Positions 1-10,164 of a stretch of 64,000 nt of DNA are shown in pieces. The notes beneath the pieces are model-generated. The model worked only from the letters and a program-made list of their open reading frames with translations, did not search any database and was not told the origin of the DNA. The DNA is taken from the NCBI GenBank assembly GCA_021323635.1, contig JAJPKQ010000004.1, positions 186,001-250,000 on the forward strand, given 5' to 3'. This stretch comes from a bacterium. GTDB taxonomy: Bacteria > Actinomycetota > Thermoleophilia > Solirubrobacterales > Solirubrobacteraceae. The position numbers and the translations under genes were made by a program. Position 1 is the stretch's first letter. Every line of letters begins with the position of its first letter.

Positions 1-1
1 G

Positions 2-499
2 AACGCGCTCTGGAGCCTGGGCGCCCACGACGTCTCGGTGATCCTCGACCTGCTCGGCGAGGAGCCGCTGGAGTGCGTCGCCCACGGCGAGTCCTACGTT
101 CGCCCCGGGGTCGAGGATGTCGCCTTCTGCTATCTGCGCTTCCCCTCCGGCGCGGCGGCGCACCTGCACCTCTCCTGGCTTGCCCCGCACAAGGAGCGCC
201 GCCTGACCGTCGTCGGCTCCCAGCGCATGGCGACCTTCGACGACATGGCGCTGGAGGGCAAGCTGACGGTCTACGACAAGGGCTTTGACCAGGACGTGCG
301 CTCCTGGGGCGAATACGTCGCCCGCGCCGGCGGTCGCTACTCGCCGGCGCTGCCCGCCAGCGAGCCGCTGCGGCTGGAGTGCGAGCACTTCCTCTCGTGC
401 ATACGCTCGGGCGAGCAGCCGCGCTCAGACGGCGCCGCCGGGGTGGCGGTCGTACGCGTGCTCGAGGCCCTCGAGCGCTCGCTCGCGGCGCGGCGCTGA
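2..499 (+). CDS. Gfo/Idh/MocA-family oxidoreductase, C-terminal fragment (5' end outside window)
   Basis: Frame is open from base 2 (NALWSLGAHDVSVILDLLGEEP...); C-terminal sequence resembles MocA-type dehydrogenases (YDKGFD..., CEHFLSCIRSGEQPRSDG). Confidence 0.7.
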   Translation, partial: NALWSLGAHDVSVILDLLGEEPLECVAHGESYVRPGVEDVAFCYLRFPSGAAAHLHLSWLAPHKERRLTVVGSQRMATFDDMALEGKLTVYDKGFDQDVRSWGEYVARAGGRYSPALPASEPLRLECEHFLSCIRSGEQPRSDGAAGVAVVRVLEALERSLAARR

Positions 500-527
500 G
501 CGCTCGCGCCCCCGGCGCGGGCGCTAC

Positions 528-1820
528 CTACAGCCCACCGGCTGCGAAGGGATCCTCCGCCAGCACCGTTCCCTCGCCCTCCAGCTCGAAGGCGCCGTGC
601 AGTGCGCGCACCGCAAGCGGCACCTGCTCGCGCGCGATCACGCAGGAGATCTTGATCGGCGAGGTGGAGATCATCTCGATGTTGATGCCCTCGTCGCTGA
701 GCACGCGAAAGACCTGGGCCGCGACGCCCGGGTGGGTGCGCATCCCCGCCCCGACAATCGAGACCTTGCCCATCTCCTCGCGCGTGTGGCACTCCGCAAA
801 GAGCCTGCCGCTGAGGGGCTCCAGCGCCCGTGTCGCGGTCCGCAGATCTTCGTGGGGGACTGTGAAGGAGATCTCCGCGGCGCCGCCCCGTGACAGCGGG
901 ACGTTCTGGTCGATCATGTCCACGTTCACGTTCGCGTGCGCGAGCGCGTCAAAGATCTCCGCAGCAACACCCGGTCGGTGCTCGACGCCGGCAAGCGTAA
1001 CCATCGACTCGCTTGTCGAGTGGGTCACCGCTGTTACAAGTGGTCGCTCCTCCATCTGCTCGCTCACCTCCGCTTCGGAGGTCACCAGCGTACCGGGATC
1101 GTCGCTGAAGGAGGAGCGGCAATGGATGCGAACGCGATGGTTGCGCGCGTACTCGACCGAGCGCAGCTGCAGCACGCCGGCGCCTGAGGCGGACATCTCA
1201 AGCGTCTCCTCGAAGGAGAGCCACGGCAGCTTGCGCGCATTGGGGACGATGCGCGGGTCGGCGCTGTAGACGCCGGGCACGTCGGTGTAGATCTCGCACT
1301 CCTGCGCGCCGAGCGCTGCCGCAACAGCCACCGCGGTCGTGTCCGAGCCGCCGCGGCCGAGCGTCGTCACGTCGGCCGCGGTCGAGACTCCCTGGAAGCC
1401 GGCGACGAGGACGATCATCCCTTCTGCCAGCGCCGCCTGGATGCGATCTGCGCGCACCTCGATGATCCGCGCCTTGGTGTGGTAGGTGTCGGTGACGATC
1501 CCCGCCTGCGAGCCGGTGAAGGAGATCGCCTTCTGCCCAAGGTCGTGGATCGCCATCGCGCAGAGGGCGCAGGAGATGCGCTCGCCGGTGGAGAGGAGCA
1601 TGTCCATCTCGCGCGGGTCCGGGTCGGAGGAGACCTCATTGGCCATCGCGATCAGCTCATCGGTCGTCTTGCCGCGTGCGGAGAGCACACCGACGACCGC
1701 GTAGCCTTCGCGGCGCCGGGCGACGATGCGCGCGGCCGCCCGCTTGATGCGCTGAGCGTCCGCGACGGAGGTGCCGCCGAACTTCATCACCACCACAGCT
1801 GCGCTTGAGTCTTCAGCCAC
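528..1820 (-). CDS. lysC: Aspartate kinase with C-terminal ACT domains
   Basis: VMKFGGTSVAD N-terminus, GRGGSDTTAVAVAAALGA, C-terminal regulatory repeats. Confidence 0.95.
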   Translation of the reverse strand: MAEDSSAAVVVMKFGGTSVADAQRIKRAAARIVARRREGYAVVGVLSARGKTTDELIAMANEVSSDPDPREMDMLLSTGERISCALCAMAIHDLGQKAISFTGSQAGIVTDTYHTKARIIEVRADRIQAALAEGMIVLVAGFQGVSTAADVTTLGRGGSDTTAVAVAAALGAQECEIYTDVPGVYSADPRIVPNARKLPWLSFEETLEMSASGAGVLQLRSVEYARNHRVRIHCRSSFSDDPGTLVTSEAEVSEQMEERPLVTAVTHSTSESMVTLAGVEHRPGVAAEIFDALAHANVNVDMIDQNVPLSRGGAAEISFTVPHEDLRTATRALEPLSGRLFAECHTREEMGKVSIVGAGMRTHPGVAAQVFRVLSDEGINIEMISTSPIKISCVIAREQVPLAVRALHGAFELEGEGTVLAEDPFAAGGL

Positions 1821-1861
1821 GCGCGCAGGATAGACGGCGCGCGGCCGCCGCGCCGGAGCGC

Positions 1862-2491
1862 TCAGAGCGCACGGCGACCGGAGAGCGCCATCCCGACGGT
1901 GACCTCATCGGCGTACTCGAGGTCGGAGCCGACGGGCAGGCCGGAGGCGAGCCGGCTGACGGCAACCCCGGGCGCCGCCTGCTTGCACTCCGCCGCGATA
2001 TGCAGCGCTGTGGCCTCCCCGCTGGCGGTCGGGTTCGTCGCCAGGATGACCTCCCGCACTGGCACCTGCTCCTGCTCAGATGGCGCATCGCCGCGCACCC
2101 GCGCGATCAGCTCGGCGATCCGCAGCTCGCCCGGACCGATCGAATCGGCGGGCGAGAGCGCTCCGCCGAGCACGTGGTAGAGGCCGCTGTACTCGCGCGA
2201 GCGCTCGATCGAGATCACGTCGTTGGGCTCCTCGACGACGCAGATCTGCGATCGATCGCGCCGCACGTCGGCGCAGATCGCACAGCGCGGCGCATCTGCG
2301 AAGTTGAAGCAGACCTCGCAGAGCGCCAGGCGCTCCTTGACGTCGCGGATCGCCTGGGCGAGCGCGAGCGCGTCGCGCTCGCTTGCGCGCATGATGTGGA
2401 AGGCCAGCCGCTGGGCGGAGCGCTGACCGATCCCCGGCAGGCGCTGCAGCTCCTCAATCAGCCGCTCCAAGACTGGGGCGTAGGCGCTCAT
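1862..2491 (-). CDS. recR: Recombination mediator protein RecR
   Basis: LIEELQRLPGIGQRSAQRLAFHIM; zinc-finger CEVCFNFADAPRCAIC; TOPRIM region VVEEPNDV. Confidence 0.95.
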   Translation of the reverse strand: MSAYAPVLERLIEELQRLPGIGQRSAQRLAFHIMRASERDALALAQAIRDVKERLALCEVCFNFADAPRCAICADVRRDRSQICVVEEPNDVISIERSREYSGLYHVLGGALSPADSIGPGELRIAELIARVRGDAPSEQEQVPVREVILATNPTASGEATALHIAAECKQAAPGVAVSRLASGLPVGSDLEYADEVTVGMALSGRRAL

Positions 2492-2510
2492 CGCAGGCTC
2501 TCTGCCCTCT

Positions 2511-4163
2511 TCACCGGCTCTCCTCAGCAGGCAGCTCCTGGGCGTCGAGCTCGCTGATCAGGTGGGCGATCAGCGCCTCCTCGTCCTCCCCGCGCCCGCT
2601 CGCGGCACCATCGTCACGCAGCTCGTAGAGCACGCGGACGGGATGGCCGAGCAGCTCGCGCAGAAGCGCGGTGACGGTTGCGACGTGCTCGGGCGCCTCG
2701 GCCTTGCGCTTGGAGAACGCCGCGGAGCTCGGAAAGGCCAGGCAGACGAGATCGCCGTCGCCGGCGACCGGGCTTGCTTCCGCAAGCAGCGCGCCGAGCA
2801 GCGCGTTGCCCTCCCTGATCGCGGCAAGCGCCTCCGGCCAGATCGCCTGCAGGCGCTCAAGCTCGCCTGCGGGCGCAGGCGCCGCCGTGGTCGGCTCCTG
2901 CGCGCTCGTCTCGGCGTCGCCCGCGATGCCCTCCGCTTCTCCCGTCGCGGGCGGCGGAGCGCTCGCAGCCGGTGCCTGCGTGTCGACCGAAGCCCCCGCG
3001 TGGCGCTCGCGCTGTGCGCGCTCGGGCCCCGCGCGCAGATCGGCGCTGCGCACGAGCGCTAGCTCCAGGTGCGTGCGCAGGTCGGCGCCGGCGCGTGCAG
3101 CCGCGCGCGCGGCGGATAGGCGCTCGAGCAGCGCCGTGGCAAGGGTGGGCGGCACGCGACGGGCCTGATCGGCCAGGCGGGCGTCTCGCTCCGGCGTCAG
3201 CGAAAGCTCGGGCGGCACCGCTCCAAGCACTGCCACCAGCATCAGCTCACGCGCGCGCTCCTCGAGCTCCTGGGCCAGCGCTGAGGCATCGTTGCCGGCG
3301 CGAAGGGTCTCGGCGAGCGCGATCAGCGCCGCCCGCGCATCGCCCTGCGCAACCGCGTCGATGAGCGCTTCGATGCGCTCCTCCTCGACCGCGCCAAGCA
3401 CCGCGAGCACATCTGCAAGCTCGACCGATTGGCCGCTGTAGACGGCGATCTGCTCGAGCGTCCCGAGCGCGTCGCGAAAGCTCCCCGCCGCCGCGCGCGC
3501 AATTGCCGCAAGCGCCTCGAGCGGAACCTCGATGCCCTCGCGCTCCGCCGCGCGCCGCAGGACCGCGATGATCGCCTCGGCGCCCGGGCGACGGAAGTCG
3601 AAGCGGTGGCAGCGATCGACCACGGTCGCCGGGACCTTCCGCGCCTCGGTCGTCGCCAGCACGAACACGGTCCGCGGCGGCGGCTCCTCGAGCGTCTTCA
3701 AGAAGGCGTTCCAGGCTGCGCTTGTGAGCATGTGGGCCTCATCGAGGATGTAGACCTTGAAGGACCCCGCCGCGGGCGCAAAGGCCACCGACTCGCGCAG
3801 CTCGCGGATGTCCTCGACGGAGTTGTTGGAGGCCGCGTCCATCTCTACCACGTCAAGGGAGGTCCCCTGGGCGATGCCCAGACAGGCGCTGCAGCTCCCG
3901 CAGGGCTCGCTTGTCGGCCCCTGCGCGCAGTTCAGGCAGGCCGCAAGGATCTTCGCGGTGGAGGTCTTGCCGGTGCCCCGTGAGCCGACGAAGAGATAGG
4001 CGTGGTGGACGCGGCCGAGCCTCACCGCATTGGCGAGCGTGCGCGCGATCGGCTCCTGGCCGACGAGCTCGGCAAAGCTGCGCGGTCGATGGCGGCGGTA
4101 GAGCGAGCGGCCGTGCGCGGAGGGTTGCGCGGACTGCGCCTCGGTCGCCTGCGCCTCGTTCAT
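2511..4163 (-). CDS. dnaX: DNA polymerase III subunit gamma/tau
   Basis: LYRRHRPRSFAELVGQEPI, Walker A GSRGTGKTSTAK, zinc motif CLNC..CGSCSAC, DEAHML. Confidence 0.95.
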   Translation of the reverse strand: MNEAQATEAQSAQPSAHGRSLYRRHRPRSFAELVGQEPIARTLANAVRLGRVHHAYLFVGSRGTGKTSTAKILAACLNCAQGPTSEPCGSCSACLGIAQGTSLDVVEMDAASNNSVEDIRELRESVAFAPAAGSFKVYILDEAHMLTSAAWNAFLKTLEEPPPRTVFVLATTEARKVPATVVDRCHRFDFRRPGAEAIIAVLRRAAEREGIEVPLEALAAIARAAAGSFRDALGTLEQIAVYSGQSVELADVLAVLGAVEEERIEALIDAVAQGDARAALIALAETLRAGNDASALAQELEERARELMLVAVLGAVPPELSLTPERDARLADQARRVPPTLATALLERLSAARAAARAGADLRTHLELALVRSADLRAGPERAQRERHAGASVDTQAPAASAPPPATGEAEGIAGDAETSAQEPTTAAPAPAGELERLQAIWPEALAAIREGNALLGALLAEASPVAGDGDLVCLAFPSSAAFSKRKAEAPEHVATVTALLRELLGHPVRVLYELRDDGAASGRGEDEEALIAHLISELDAQELPAEESR

Positions 4164-4277
4164 GCTCTGCGCTCTGCCATACGCATCAGGGGCTCCTGAG
4201 TGTAGGCGCTGGGCGCGATCGCTGCGTGCGGATCGGGAGCGCAGCGGGATCGCGCGGGAGCTGCACTCAAACGCTGC

Positions 4278-5936
4278 TTGCTGATGCGGGGACGGAGGCG
4301 CTGCCTGCCCGGTACCTTCCCAGAGATGCAGGTGCCAGCCTCTGCCGACCTCACCGAGCGCCGCCCACAGGGGCCGGCGAGGCCAGCGCGCGCGCGAGGG
4401 GGGGCGGACGCCTCAACGCGCCCACCCGAGCTCCTGTTGCGCAAGCTCGCGCCGCTGCGCGCCCTGCTCACCGTCGGCGTCGGCGCGGCGCTCCTGCGCC
4501 TCATCGCCGGCGTCGGCTTCGCCAACTACGACACCCTCTACGCGCTGACCTGGGGGCGCCAGCTTGCGCACGGCCAGGACCCGGAGTATGCGATCCCGAT
4601 CGCACCTACCCCGCACCCGCTGATGGAGGCGCTGGGGGTGCTCACGGGCCCCTTCGGCCCCCACGTGGCGGAGCAGGCTGCGGTTTGGGTCGGGTACGTC
4701 GCACTTGCAGCCTGCGGCTACCTGATCTACCGCCTCGGCGCAGCTTGGCTCAACCGCCCGGCGGGCCTGATCGCGGCGGCGATCCTGCTCACGCGCACCC
4801 CGATCCTCTCCTACGGGGTGCGCGCCTACATCGACCTGCCCTTCTTGGCGCTGATGCTGGGCGCGCTCCTGGTCGAGAGCCGCAGGGCACGCGCCGGGAT
4901 GCCCGTGCTCGCGCTGCTTGAGCTTGCAGGCCTGCTCCGTCCCGAAGCGTGGGTCTTTGCGGGCGGCTACTGGCTGTACCTGGCCCTGTGGGGTCGCATC
5001 GAGGTCGATCTGCGCGCAGGGCGGCTGCGGATACGGCGGGGGGCGAGCCCTCGTCAGGCGGAGCGACAGAGGGCGCGCAGCTGGCCGGCGCTGCTTCGCC
5101 TGCTGGCGCTGGTGCTCGCTGCGCCGGTGGTCTGGGCGCTCTCCGACCTGCTTGTGACCGGGAACGCGATGTGGTCGCTGACCCACACGCAGCAGACCGC
5201 CGCCGCGCTCCAGCGGGCGACCGGCCTGCTCGACGTCCCCGAGTACGTGCCACGGCGAGTAGGCGAAATCCTGCGCCCGGCGGAGCTGGCCGGCGCGGCG
5301 CTCGGCGGGATCCTGGCGCTCGTCTACCTGCCACGGCGCTCGGCGCTCGGCGCGATCGCGGGCGTCAGTGCAGTGCTGGTGACGGCAGCCCTCGCCGGCT
5401 TCGGGCTTCCGATCGACAGCCGCTACGTCTTTCTGGAGGCCGCAATCCTCTGCGTGTTCTGTGCGGCGTGCCTCTGTGGCTGGGCGCTGTTGCCGGCCGG
5501 ACATCGGGCGCGCCGGTGGTGGGCGGCGATCGGCGCTGCAGTAGCGATTGCAATGATCGCATCGATCCCCGGACAGTACAGCGAAGCCCACACCCAGCTT
5601 GCAAACCTCTCCCGCCAGGAAGCGATCCAGAGCCAGCTGCTCGCCCTTGTGCGCCGCTCGACGATCGACCTGCGCTGCGGGCCGGTGGGCGTGCCGAACC
5701 ATGCGCCGATCCCGTTGCTTGCGCTCTACCTGGGAGCACGCCCGGGTAGGATCGTGAGCGCACAGATACGAACGATCAAGACCGGCACCTACATCGAAGC
5801 CGGCGCTGGGCGCGTCCGCCGAGAATACATCCTCGACCCACACGAACCCCACCCGCTCGTGCCGCACGTACCCGCCGGATTCTCCTACTACACGCGCGAC
5901 CGCGACTGGATCGTCTACCGGCGATGCGACAGCTGA
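4278..5936 (+). CDS. Polytopic membrane protein, possible GT-C/PMT-type glycosyltransferase
   Basis: Many hydrophobic helices; YDTLYALTWGRQLAHGQDPEY motif typical of GT39-like proteins; start not certain. Confidence 0.55.
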   Translation: MLMRGRRRCLPGTFPEMQVPASADLTERRPQGPARPARARGGADASTRPPELLLRKLAPLRALLTVGVGAALLRLIAGVGFANYDTLYALTWGRQLAHGQDPEYAIPIAPTPHPLMEALGVLTGPFGPHVAEQAAVWVGYVALAACGYLIYRLGAAWLNRPAGLIAAAILLTRTPILSYGVRAYIDLPFLALMLGALLVESRRARAGMPVLALLELAGLLRPEAWVFAGGYWLYLALWGRIEVDLRAGRLRIRRGASPRQAERQRARSWPALLRLLALVLAAPVVWALSDLLVTGNAMWSLTHTQQTAAALQRATGLLDVPEYVPRRVGEILRPAELAGAALGGILALVYLPRRSALGAIAGVSAVLVTAALAGFGLPIDSRYVFLEAAILCVFCAACLCGWALLPAGHRARRWWAAIGAAVAIAMIASIPGQYSEAHTQLANLSRQEAIQSQLLALVRRSTIDLRCGPVGVPNHAPIPLLALYLGARPGRIVSAQIRTIKTGTYIEAGAGRVRREYILDPHEPHPLVPHVPAGFSYYTRDRDWIVYRRCDS

Positions 5937-6634
5937 TCCCCGCGGCAGCCCCGCGCGCGCTCCTCGCAGCGCTCTCCCTGCCGATCGCGCTGGCAGGATG
6001 CAGCTCGCTGCGCGTGCCGAAGGCCGCAGCGGTGCATGAGCGGCGCATCGACCTGCAGCGTGCGGCTGATGCCCTGATCGCGCTCGAGCGCCCGCTCGCA
6101 GCTGAGATCGCCGCCTCCCGCAGCCTCTGGCCGCTGATCGACCACGGCCTCCTGCGCCGCCTGCACCGCAGCCGCCGCCCACGCGTTGAACTGCGCTCCG
6201 ACGCAACGCTCGCGCGCCGCCTCGATGCGGCCGAAGGCGCAGCCCGGCAGCTGCCGGCGCAGCTGCTCGCCGGCGCCGAAGAACTGACCGGGCCCGCCTC
6301 GGGCCTCGCCGGCCTCTACGCTCTGGCCAGCGGCCTGGCGACGCACTCGCTGGAAGCGCTCGCCGCCGCCGAGCGAGTGGGGCCAAGCGCCGGCGAGGCG
6401 ACCGCCAGCTACCTGCGCGGCAATGTGAACATGTACGTCGCCGACCTCTACGACGCCCACTTCGACCTCTCATACATCGGCAAGGCGCTGCGCGACGCCT
6501 ACCGCCGGATGGGGGGGCAGCGGACGTTTGGGGCGCGCCTGAGCGCCGCAGAGGTGGCACGCATCGCGCGCTTCTACTCGCCCGCTAACACGCGCCTGCG
6601 CCCCCACCCCTGGCAGAGCTTCGCCAGCGCCTGA
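5924..6634 (+). CDS. Putative lipoprotein of unknown function
   Basis: Lipobox-like LAGCSS after hydrophobic signal; overlaps preceding ORF by 13 bp. Confidence 0.55.
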   Translation: MRQLIPAAAPRALLAALSLPIALAGCSSLRVPKAAAVHERRIDLQRAADALIALERPLAAEIAASRSLWPLIDHGLLRRLHRSRRPRVELRSDATLARRLDAAEGAARQLPAQLLAGAEELTGPASGLAGLYALASGLATHSLEALAAAERVGPSAGEATASYLRGNVNMYVADLYDAHFDLSYIGKALRDAYRRMGGQRTFGARLSAAEVARIARFYSPANTRLRPHPWQSFASA

Positions 6635-6647
6635 GCGGGCGCCCGCT
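6634..6647. terminator. Possible hairpin terminator after the 4278-6634 gene pair
   Basis: Perfect 14-nt palindrome agcgggcgcccgct overlapping the stop codon; no U-tract. Confidence 0.3.
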
Positions 6648-6842
6648 TGTGCCGCAGCACCGCTCGGCACATCCGCAACAAAAGGTGTCCGGGCGGTGTT
6701 GTAGAAGTTGAAGGCCTAAACCTGCCCAGGCGTGCGGTCGATCTCCGTGGGGACTCGTGTGGTCCGCGGGTCGGAGAAGCGCCGCCTGTGTGCAGGTGGT
6801 GTCAAGAGAGCAACGGCAAGCAAACCCCAGATGGGAGGTCTC

Positions 6843-9800
6843 ATGAGCTCGGATAAGGCCATTGGCAGTCAGGCGACGGCGACCGGGCCGCGCACGGCGC
6901 TTGCGGCGCAGACGCGGGTCGGCGGCTTCGTTGCCGCAATCGCGCGCAGGAGCCTGGGCGCGCTCGCGCTCGCCGCACTGTGCTGCGCGGCGTCGCTTGC
7001 GGCAGCGCCCGCGGCACAGGCGATCGGCATCGAAACGCTCTTTGCGGGCAACTGCAAGGAAGGGACGGAAGCCACCTGCGGCCAGGAAGGCGGGAAGGTC
7101 AAGGACCCGTCGGTCGCGGAAGCTGAAGCGCACGGCTATCGGACCGCGGGCGGCTTCGTGCCGCTCGGCGTCACTGCCTTTCGCATGAAGTCCGAAAAGC
7201 TCAACATCCCGGGCGTGACCGAAGGTGAAATCGAAGTCCCTGAACACTTCCTCAACCCAATCACCTTCAAGGCCTCCGAAGGGGAAAGCGTGCGCTCGCT
7301 GCGCACCGATGTCGCCCCCGGCGTGGTGACAAGCGGCCAATCGGTGCCGCACTGCTCAATGGCGACATTCGGCGCGCTGGTGAAGGCTGAAGAAGGGCCC
7401 GAAAACCCGGCCGTCTACGCCCCCCCGGCATGCCCGCCGGACACCATAATCGGCTTCAACTCCGTTGAGACCGTCACCGCAAACGGATCCGGCAAGCTCG
7501 TCGATGCGCCGCTTATTGGGAAGGTCTACAACCTTGAACCGCTCAACGGCTGGGGCACCACCTACGGCGTGGCGATCTACACCGGCAAGGAAGTTGAAGT
7601 GGCGCCGAGCGTCAAGATCAAGCTCTACACGCACACGATCATCGAAGGCAACGTCGAATGGGCGACCAACTACCACGACTACTTTGAAATCCACAACATC
7701 CCGGTCGGCCTGATCGAATCGCGACTTGCCCTCTACGGCGATCATGAAGTCGTGAAGTTTGAAGAAGAAGTTGAACCATTCCTGATCGCCAAGCCAATCT
7801 TCGGCAACCTGACGACCTTCATCCGCAACCCGACCAGCTGCAACCCGCCGGGGCCCGCAACTGAAAACACGCTCAGTGCCGTGTCGGACATCGGGACGAC
7901 CGCGCAGCTCGCCTACGCCGACCCCGTCGGCACCAACGAATGCGAAAAGGAGTCCCCGTTCACGGAAGCGATGAGCTTCTCGCTTGAACCGCAGAGCGCC
8001 GCCTCCGACGCCGCCGACGGGATCACCACGACGCTCTCGGCGAAGCACCCGAGCGCGGAATCGGGCAAGGCCGACGTCTCGGACCTCAAGGAAGCCTCGA
8101 TCCTGCTTCCGCCCGGGATGTCGATGAACCCCTCCGCGGCGGCGGGCCTGGAAGCGTGCACGCCCAAGGAGATCGGCATCGGCACCCGCAACGCCGTCAC
8201 CTGCCCGCCCAGATCCCAGCTTGGCACGGTCAGCCTTGAAGTGCCGACGCTGCCCCCCGGGTCGCTTGCGGGCAACATCTACCTGGGCGCGCCGGAATCG
8301 GGGCCGATCACCGGGCCGCCATACACGATCTATCTTGATGCGGAGTCCTCACGCTACGGCGTCAAGGTCCGCCTCAAGGGCACGATCGCTCCCAACGAAG
8401 CGACCGGGCAGCTGCGAACGACGTTTGCGGAAAACCCCGAAGCGCCGTTCACAAGCATCACCCTGCGCTTCAACACCGGCCCGCTCGCGCCGCTCGCCAA
8501 CCCGCTCTCCTGTGGCGCAGCGAAGACGAGCGTGACGCTCGCGCCCTTCAGCGGCGTGCCCGCGACCTTCCTGCCGGAAGTCGCGCCCTTCACCGTCACG
8601 GGCTGCTCAGGGCCAAGCGCACCTTTCGCCGCGCCCGGTCTGGCCCAGGAAGCGCAGATCGACCCCGCCACCGCGGGCTCCTTCAACAACTTCACGTTGA
8701 ACCTCGCGCGTGCGGAAGGACAGCAGTACCTCTCGACGATCAAGACGGTGCTGCCGCCCGGCCTGGTCGGCGACATCCCCGACGTGACACCGTGCGCCGA
8801 AAGCGCGGCCAATGCGGGGACCTGCTCGAGCGAAAGCAAGATCGGCACCGTCTCGGTGCAGGCGGGCTCGGGCGCTGACCCCTACACCTTCACCGGCACG
8901 GTCTATCTGACCGAAAAGTACGGCGGGTCTCCCTACGGGCTCTCGATCGTCGTGCCCGCGAACGCCGGGCCATTTGCGCTCGGCAACGTGATCACGCGCG
9001 CAACGGTCGCGATCAACCCCTACACCGCCCAGGTGGAAGTGAGCGCAACCCTGCCGATGATCGTCAGGGGCATTCCGATCCGGCTGCGCTCGATGACCTT
9101 CCATGTCGATCGCCCGGGCTTCTACCGCAACCCCACAAGCTGCGCAGCGCTGCCGCTGACCAGCGCCCTGGGCGGCACCTCCACCCTGCCGGCCTCAGCG
9201 GGAGGGAGCGCCCAGCTTGTGAGCGACATCCAGGCGACCGGCTGCGCCGCGCTGCCCTTCAAGCCGCGCTTTGCAGCCTCGACACAGGCCAAGACCTCAC
9301 GTCTTGACGGCGCCTCGCTGAAGGTCACGATCGGCCAGGAAGGCGGCGGAGAAGCGAACATCGCCAAGGCGATCACCGTTCAGCCCTACCTGCTGCCCTC
9401 GCGACTGGCAACGCTGCAGAAGGCCTGCCCGGAAGCGCAGGGAGCGGCAAACATCATGGGCTGCCCCGCGACGTCCCTGGTCGGGCACGTCACCGCGGTA
9501 ACGCCTACCCTGCCCGGGAAGATGGAAGGCCCCGCCTACATCGTCTCCCAGGGCGGCCGCGCCTTCCCCAACCTCGACCTGGTGCTTGAAGGCGACGGGG
9601 TGCGCGTGATCCTGGTCGGCAACACCGACATCCACAAGGGGATCACGACCACCACCTTTGCCGCCAACCCGGACGTCCCGATCAAGAGCTTCACGCTCGA
9701 ACTGCCGCAGGGGCCGCACTCGCTGCTCTCCGCCAACGGCTCCTTCTGCAAGAAGCCCCTGATCATGCCGACGACCCTGATCGGGCAGAACGGCAAGGAA

Positions 9801-10118
9801 GTCAAGCAGAGCACCCAGATCGCGGTCTCGGGCTGCCTGCCGATCCTGCGCAGGCGCATCCTGCGCCGACGGATCCTTGCCCTCGCCGTCAGGGTGCCCC
9901 AGGCCGGGCAGCTGACCGTCGCCGGCAAGGACCTCAAGACGAAGACGCAGCTCGTGCGCAAGGCGAAGATCGTGACCGTGCGCGTGGCGCTGACGCGTGC
10001 AGGGATCGCGGCGATCCGCAATCACCACCGCACGCAGATCCGCGTGCGCGTGCACTTTGCCCCGCGGATCAAGCACGGCGCGGCCTTCACGTCGTTTGCG
10101 AAGGTCGTGATCGGGTAG
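6843..10118 (+). CDS. Giant exported repeat-domain protein, paralog 1
   Basis: GGGAGG RBS upstream of ATG at 6843; signal-like hydrophobic segment (SLGALALAALCCAASLAAAPAAQA); repeated LPPGL...C...CP..S.IGTV modules; long alignable paralog at 10395-13502. Confidence 0.85.
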   Translation: MSSDKAIGSQATATGPRTALAAQTRVGGFVAAIARRSLGALALAALCCAASLAAAPAAQAIGIETLFAGNCKEGTEATCGQEGGKVKDPSVAEAEAHGYRTAGGFVPLGVTAFRMKSEKLNIPGVTEGEIEVPEHFLNPITFKASEGESVRSLRTDVAPGVVTSGQSVPHCSMATFGALVKAEEGPENPAVYAPPACPPDTIIGFNSVETVTANGSGKLVDAPLIGKVYNLEPLNGWGTTYGVAIYTGKEVEVAPSVKIKLYTHTIIEGNVEWATNYHDYFEIHNIPVGLIESRLALYGDHEVVKFEEEVEPFLIAKPIFGNLTTFIRNPTSCNPPGPATENTLSAVSDIGTTAQLAYADPVGTNECEKESPFTEAMSFSLEPQSAASDAADGITTTLSAKHPSAESGKADVSDLKEASILLPPGMSMNPSAAAGLEACTPKEIGIGTRNAVTCPPRSQLGTVSLEVPTLPPGSLAGNIYLGAPESGPITGPPYTIYLDAESSRYGVKVRLKGTIAPNEATGQLRTTFAENPEAPFTSITLRFNTGPLAPLANPLSCGAAKTSVTLAPFSGVPATFLPEVAPFTVTGCSGPSAPFAAPGLAQEAQIDPATAGSFNNFTLNLARAEGQQYLSTIKTVLPPGLVGDIPDVTPCAESAANAGTCSSESKIGTVSVQAGSGADPYTFTGTVYLTEKYGGSPYGLSIVVPANAGPFALGNVITRATVAINPYTAQVEVSATLPMIVRGIPIRLRSMTFHVDRPGFYRNPTSCAALPLTSALGGTSTLPASAGGSAQLVSDIQATGCAALPFKPRFAASTQAKTSRLDGASLKVTIGQEGGGEANIAKAITVQPYLLPSRLATLQKACPEAQGAANIMGCPATSLVGHVTAVTPTLPGKMEGPAYIVSQGGRAFPNLDLVLEGDGVRVILVGNTDIHKGITTTTFAANPDVPIKSFTLELPQGPHSLLSANGSFCKKPLIMPTTLIGQNGKEVKQSTQIAVSGCLPILRRRILRRRILALAVRVPQAGQLTVAGKDLKTKTQLVRKAKIVTVRVALTRAGIAAIRNHHRTQIRVRVHFAPRIKHGAAFTSFAKVVIG

Positions 10119-10164
10119 CAGCAGAGTGGCCGGCGCCGAACGGGCGCAGGGCACAGTTCAAGCC

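Noticed and set aside
4164-4277. Possible SRP (ffs) RNA upstream of dnaX
   Set aside because: Looked for the conserved domain IV GGNCAGG...GGAAGNAGC-type core on both strands and did not find it.
4413-6560. 715-aa ORF on the minus strand
   Set aside because: Antisense to a membrane protein and a lipoprotein with coherent domains; Arg/Ala/Gly-rich translation typical of spurious high-GC antisense ORFs.
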